Of a stretch of 64,000 nucleotides of DNA, positions 60,683-64,000 are shown piece by piece. Source of the stretch: an uncultured Prevotellaceae bacterium (GTDB taxonomy: Bacteria; Bacteroidota; Bacteroidia; Bacteroidales; Bacteroidaceae); the NCBI GenBank assembly GCA_900316315.1, contig ONCK01000001.1, positions 62,001 through 126,000 of the forward strand, read 5' to 3'. The notes below the pieces were generated by a model. The model ran no database searches. It had not been told where the DNA came from and saw only the letters and a program-made list of their open reading frames with translations. A program made the position numbers and the translations under genes. Each line of letters opens with the position of its first letter. Position 1 is the first letter of the stretch.

Positions 60683-61612
60683 CTAGAGATCTTGACCAAA
60701 GACCTCGTCAGCCGTAGGTACGGAGGGCTGTGCCCCCATGCGGGTGACAGAGATGGAGGCCGCCTTGTTGGCCCTGCGGATAGCCTCCTGCAACTTATAC
60801 CCCTTGCTCAGCGCTACACAGAGTGCACCGCAGAAGGTGTCACCTGCCGCCGTCGTATCCACTGCCTTGGTCGGAAACGTAGGTATGGTGGCCAGTTGTC
60901 CGTCGAGCATTGTCGCGGCGCCGCGTTTGCCCACAGTGATGATCACCTGACCCACGCCTCGGGCCTGTATGGCCCTGATGGCGGCAAGGACAGAAGCGTC
61001 ATCGGTCACCTCTATCCCGGTCATACCCTGTGCTTCTGTCTCATTGGGGATGATAATATCCACATGGCGTAAGAGCTCCTCGGGCAATGGCTCCGGCGGA
61101 AAAGGAGCCGGATTGAGAATCACCAGCACACCGGCCTCATGGGCCACCTTGGCGGCATAGATAAGGGCCGGCAGGGGGGTCTCAAGCTGCATCAGGAGGA
61201 TAGCAGCCTGCTTGATGTCAGCCTCTGCCGCCTTGACATCGTCGACAGAGAGGTGGGCGTTGGCGCCGGAGGCCACAATGATCTCGTTTTCTGCCTTATC
61301 ATCCACAGTAATCAGGGCCACGCCACTGGCCACGCCGGGTGTTGTCTTGACATAGCGGGTATCCATCCCCTCGGCCTTGAGGAGCTGGAGCGATCGCTTG
61401 CCGAATACGTCATCACCCAAGCGCGCTACAAATATCGTATCGCCTCCCAGACGAGCGGCAGCTACTGCCTGATTGGCACCTTTGCCGCCTTGGGCAGTCA
61501 TAAAACCGCTGCCGAGCATCGTCTCTCCCGGCTTGGGGAAATGTCCGACGCGTACGACCATATCTGTGTTGCTGCTTCCTACAACAACTATCTTGTTTCG
61601 CTTGTTCATCAT
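60683..61612 (-). CDS. rbsK: Ribokinase
   Basis: 309 residues. The PfkB-family motifs are NTDMVVRVGHFPKPGETMLG with GGKGANQAVAAARLGG (first signature) and DTTAAGDTFCGAL (second signature, with the catalytic Asp). It phosphorylates ribose to ribose 5-phosphate. Related PfkB kinases for deoxyribose or nucleosides are possible, but the overall match is to RbsK. First gene of a two-gene unit with a TACCTTTG box upstream. Confidence 0.9.
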   Translation of the reverse strand: MMNKRNKIVVVGSSNTDMVVRVGHFPKPGETMLGSGFMTAQGGKGANQAVAAARLGGDTIFVARLGDDVFGKRSLQLLKAEGMDTRYVKTTPGVASGVALITVDDKAENEIIVASGANAHLSVDDVKAAEADIKQAAILLMQLETPLPALIYAAKVAHEAGVLVILNPAPFPPEPLPEELLRHVDIIIPNETEAQGMTGIEVTDDASVLAAIRAIQARGVGQVIITVGKRGAATMLDGQLATIPTFPTKAVDTTAAGDTFCGALCVALSKGYKLQEAIRRANKAASISVTRMGAQPSVPTADEVFGQDL

Positions 61613-61650
61613 CTTATTTACTTATGAGAATACACATGTTTTATACAGCA

Positions 61651-61658
61651 CAAAGGTA
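61651..61658 (-). promoter_or_regulatory. -7 promoter box, rbsK unit
   Basis: TACCTTTG on the minus strand, 38 bases before the ATG. Confidence 0.5.
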
Positions 61659-61876
61659 CATAATTTTGATATAAGTGCATATTTCAGAGCAAAATATTTA
61701 GTCTCGTGATATCCCGTCCCCGACTGCTCACGCAGATACAGATATCATCTACAGAAAGTCTCGGCCAATGTATGATTTACAACATATTAGAAGCGCCGGA
61801 AGGGGTCTTTTCACGCGTAAAAGCGACAAAAAAGTGGAATAATGATTTTTATTATCCACTAAATACCAAAAATATC

Positions 61877-61884
61877 TAACTTTG
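61877..61884 (+). promoter_or_regulatory. -7 promoter box, RRM gene
   Basis: TAACTTTG. With the ATG at 62006 the leader is about 115 bases, which leaves room for RNA control of the gene. Confidence 0.5.
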
Positions 61885-62005
61885 TCAAGACCTCTTGTAG
61901 AGCATACGGCACGCACTATCGTGCTGTCTCCCGACACTGCCCTGACAGGCAGATTTCGGATGCGACGGGAGGCGATGTATAACCACATAAAACACTTCTT
62001 CAACG

Positions 62006-62287
62006 ATGAACATTTTTGTTTCCAACCTCAACTATCAGGCTACCGACAGCGACTTGCAACAGCTCTTTGCACAATATGGTGAAGTGACATCTGCCAAGGT
62101 AATCGTCAACAAGCTCAATGGCCGTTCACGCGGCTACGGTTTTGTCGAGATGGCAACCGAAGACGAGGGCAACAAGGCTATTGAGGCACTTGCTGGCCAG
62201 GAGTTCCAAGGCCGCACACTCAATGTAGCACCTGCCAAGTCGAGCGGCGCCAAGGACACGACGACTGAGCCCGCCGCTGCCGAGTAA
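62006..62287 (+). CDS. Small RRM-type RNA-binding protein
   Basis: 93 residues: one RNA-recognition motif with RNP2 (IFVSNL, 3-8) and RNP1 (RGYGFVEM, 42-49), then a short Ala/Ser/Thr/Glu tail. The aromatic residues of both motifs that stack on RNA bases are present. Such proteins are abundant in Bacteroidetes, which often lack Hfq, and are global post-transcriptional regulators there. It has a long leader and a strong terminator. Confidence 0.95.
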   Translation: MNIFVSNLNYQATDSDLQQLFAQYGEVTSAKVIVNKLNGRSRGYGFVEMATEDEGNKAIEALAGQEFQGRTLNVAPAKSSGAKDTTTEPAAAE

Positions 62288-62339
62288 GCGCCTCGCCGAC
62301 ACTCCGGGAGGCCATTTGCCGCAGCAGTTCTCCCATCTA

Positions 62340-62384
62340 CCTCTCCACCTTCCGACACAAGGGATGTGGAGGGGTGATTTTTTT
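62340..62384 (+). terminator. Terminator after the RRM gene
   Basis: A nine-bp stem with one G-U pair (62340-62348 with 62366-62374), then seven T. Confidence 0.75.
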
Positions 62385-62765
62385 CATGCCTACTACCTCC
62401 TCTTTATCGTAACAAAGGGCTGTCGGCTTCCCCCTACGGAAAAGTCTTGACATGTCTTGACCTGACGCCACCTCCACAGAGGACAATTTACCGATTGCCT
62501 TGAACTAACGATACCTCTGCACGAGGAATACGTCGTCTGCCCCGCCTCTCAGACTACTGCATAAGCGGACTATAAGAGAACAAGTACCATTCTTGTCCTG
62601 CATCTCCCCGCCAGATTGGCTTACAAGTGGCGCTACAGGGACTTAAATACTGATTTTTGTCACACAGACTTTACAAAGCGTACAAAGCTGAGCATTTTGT
62701 AAAGTTTTAGAGCCAAAAAATTACATTTCTGCTCATTTTTCGATGCACAAACTGATATTTTGCGC

Positions 62766-62773
62766 TATCTTTG
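62766..62773 (+). promoter_or_regulatory. -7 promoter box of the probable small RNA
   Basis: TATCTTTG; transcription would start near 62778. No TTG box 19-21 bases upstream. Confidence 0.5.
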
Positions 62774-62777
62774 TATC

Positions 62778-62969
62778 GAAAAGAAAGAACAAAGTCAGCT
62801 TGGCCTAACACAAAGGGTCGCCAAGAGCAGACTGTAAGGTTTGAATTTAGTTACATATTAGATAGTTTGAGGTTCGTTAATGACGTACGCTTTGTAGAGA
62901 GTACACGGGTGCGTTTGTTATTCGCTTCTTTTTTAAATCGGGAACGCTGCTTGGCGTTCTCTTTTTTTT
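62778..62969 (+). ncRNA. Probable small RNA, about 190 nt
   Basis: No believable protein is encoded, but the stretch has a -7 box in front and an intrinsic terminator at its end. The 5' end (AAAAGAA..AACAAA) can pair with the 3' end (TTTGTT..TTCTTTTTT) to close the molecule, and GTC-A-GCTTGGC (about 62796-62806) pairs with GCCAAG-A-GC-A-GAC (about 62822-62834) as an inner hairpin. Size and closing stem are compatible with 6S RNA, but the middle does not fold into the rod I would expect of 6S, so the identity is open. Confidence 0.6.
62940..62969 (+). terminator. Terminator of the probable small RNA
   Basis: An eight-bp stem with one G-U pair (62940-62947 with 62954-62961), six-base loop, then eight T (62962-62969). 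Confidence 0.85.
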
Positions 62970-63040
62970 CTCCGTATTTTCAGGCCGCTCTATGCCCGTC
63001 GAAAAAAGCTTGCTTCGCCGGTCATATCAATTAAAAGCGG

Positions 63041-63048
63041 TATATTTG
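63041..63048 (+). promoter_or_regulatory. -7 promoter box directly before ung
   Basis: TATATTTG ends four bases before the ATG at 63053, predicting a leaderless message as for the cysteine-repeat gene. Confidence 0.5.
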
Positions 63049-63052
63049 CAAC

Positions 63053-63715
63053 ATGTTGCTGCAACTAAGCCCCTCTTGGGCAGCCCATTTGGGATCCGAA
63101 TTGGACAAGCCCTACTACCGCGCGCTCGAGTCCTTTGTCAATGAGGCGTATGCCTCGACAGAGTGTTACCCGCCGCGCGACAAGATCGGCGAGGCCTTCA
63201 GGCTCTGTCCCTGGGAGGCTGTCAAGGTCGTCATCCTCGGACAGGATCCCTACCACGAGCCGGGCCAGGCGATGGGGCTCAGTTTCTCCGTACCCGCGGG
63301 AGTCAAATTGCCGCCCTCGCTCCGCAATATTTACAAGGAGGTGACGGCCGATACCGGCAAGGTCATGCCCGAGAGCGGAGACCTCACGCGATGGGCAAGC
63401 CAAGGCGTGCTCCTACTCAATGCCACCCTCACGGTGGAGCGCGGCAAGGCCGGTTCGCATGCCCACAAGGGCTGGGAGCAATTGACAGATGCCGCCATAC
63501 ACACACTCTCCTCTCAGCGTGAAGGCCTCGTATTTCTGCTTTGGGGCAACTATGCCCGACAGAAACGCCTCCTCATCGACGCCGGGCGCCATCTCATCCT
63601 GGAGAGTGCCCACCCCTCTCCCCTATCGGCATGGCAGGGATTCTTCGGCAACCATCAGTTTACCCGCGCCAACGCCTATCTCGAGGCTCAAGGCAAAACA
63701 AGCATCGACTGGTAA
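63053..63715 (+). CDS. ung: Uracil-DNA glycosylase
   Basis: 220 residues. The water-activating motif GQDPYH is at 63-68 (D65), then GLSFSVP, LLLNATLTVE and the HPSPLSA motif with the second catalytic His. It removes uracil from DNA at the start of base-excision repair (family 1 UDG). The stop codon overlaps the next gene start (TAATG). Confidence 0.98.
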   Translation: MLLQLSPSWAAHLGSELDKPYYRALESFVNEAYASTECYPPRDKIGEAFRLCPWEAVKVVILGQDPYHEPGQAMGLSFSVPAGVKLPPSLRNIYKEVTADTGKVMPESGDLTRWASQGVLLLNATLTVERGKAGSHAHKGWEQLTDAAIHTLSSQREGLVFLLWGNYARQKRLLIDAGRHLILESAHPSPLSAWQGFFGNHQFTRANAYLEAQGKTSIDW

Positions 63716-64000
63716 TGGATAAAGACAAACTCGGGATGAACATCATCCAAGTCGGCGACGTCATACTCTCTATGGACATCCTGCGGCAACAGTTTTGCTG
63801 CGACTTATCGCGATGCAAGGGCGCCTGCTGCATAGAGGGTGATGCTGGAGCCCCAGTGACTGATGACGAGGACCAAGCCATCAGCGATATCCTCCCCACC
63901 CTAAGGCCCTACCTCTCGCCAAAGGCTCTGCAAGTCATTGATAAGCAAGGCACAAGCTATCTTGACAGAGACGGCGAGCGAGTCACCAGCATCGTAGACG
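63715..64000 (+). CDS. DUF3109 family protein (3' end outside window)
   Basis: 95 residues are visible from the ATG at 63715. The segment QQFCCDLSRCKGACCIEGDAGAP is the cysteine cluster of DUF3109 proteins (YkgJ-like Fe-S or metal-binding families have similar clusters). The gene starts one base inside the ung stop codon, so the two are translationally coupled. Function is unknown; a metal or Fe-S site is likely from the five Cys. Confidence 0.88.
   Translation, partial: MDKDKLGMNIIQVGDVILSMDILRQQFCCDLSRCKGACCIEGDAGAPVTDDEDQAISDILPTLRPYLSPKALQVIDKQGTSYLDRDGERVTSIVD

Larger units (their letters stand above)
61613..62005. other. Gap between divergent rbsK and the RRM gene
   Basis: 393 bases with -7 boxes for rbsK (61651-61658) and the RRM gene (61877-61884). 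The leader of the RRM gene is long, about 115 bases, and contains the imperfect inverted repeat ACGGCACG / CGTGCTGT (about 61907-61930). Confidence 0.65.
62288..63052. other. 765-base gap holding a probable small RNA gene
   Basis: Contains the RRM gene terminator (62340-62384), a ~190-nt probable RNA gene with promoter box and terminator (62766-62969), and the ung -7 box (63041-63048). 62390-62700 shows nothing recognisable. Confidence 0.7.

Noticed and set aside
62771-63034. 87-codon frame over the small RNA
   Set aside because: It starts with TTG inside the -7 box, crosses the terminator, and the product resembles nothing.
1-64000. tRNA, rRNA, insertion sequences, phage or plasmid genes
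   Set aside because: No T-loop GGTTCGA-type signatures with fitting arms, no transposase, integrase or phage structural gene was found.

Overview
The window reads as Bacteroidales chromosome, most like the Porphyromonadaceae side of the order. The support is: TAnnTTTG-type -7 promoter boxes (the Bacteroidetes housekeeping sigma pattern) before most transcription units, a PorT-like type IX secretion component, a glycine-lipid acyltransferase pair (glsA/glsB type), a DUF3332 lipoprotein, a butyrate-type CoA-transferase, and a full Bacteroidetes-style division and cell-wall (dcw) gene set. Coding DNA is moderately GC-rich and intergenic DNA is unusually long. I see no rRNA, tRNA, CRISPR array, phage or insertion sequence. 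Species cannot be fixed from this window.

Layout. 1-3076: end of an EnvC-like amidase activator, a metallophosphoesterase lipoprotein and an envelope protein. 3217-4131 (minus): a striking secreted protein with 24 cysteines, almost all exactly seven residues apart, ending in a domain that resembles a subtilisin propeptide. 4339-9050 (minus): short-form DXS, CoA-transferase, MltG. 9262-11596: rsmI, a coiled-coil lipoprotein and porT. 12513-14567 (minus): rsgA, frr, a WbuC-like cupin. 15169-16182: asd. 16412-20575 (minus): CYTH protein, 47-residue membrane protein, prfB, acyl-CoA ligase, macro-like protein. 20650-22181 (minus): tcdA and an EamA half-transporter. 22585-26222: murF plus a NatA/NatB-like ABC exporter. 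26937-34095: B3/B4-domain protein, POT transporter, glsA-glsB, DUF3332 lipoprotein, MFS transporter.

34169-59417 is the dcw region, present as two divergent blocks. On the minus strand are murG-murC-ftsQ-ftsA-yqeY-ftsZ; on the plus strand are mraZ-rsmH-ftsL-ftsI-murE-mraY-murD-ftsW-radA-oxidoreductase. Between them lie a cyclophilin, a large TonB-receptor-like outer membrane protein and about 1 kb without genes. Together with murF and mltG these supply lipid II synthesis from UDP-MurNAc onward, septal synthesis, the divisome core and glycan-strand release. 59617-64000: sugar permease and ribokinase, an RRM protein, a probable small RNA gene, ung and the start of a DUF3109 gene.

The most novel material is (i) the cysteine-heptad protein, (ii) an intergenic element built on GGTCGGATG cores phased at exactly 21 bp, recurring in at least seven gaps and also forming terminator-like hairpins, (iii) two diverged copies of a ~290 bp non-coding element with a conserved 58-nt hairpin, (iv) a probable 190-nt RNA gene before ung, and (v) an 18-bp sequence shared upstream of two transporter genes.
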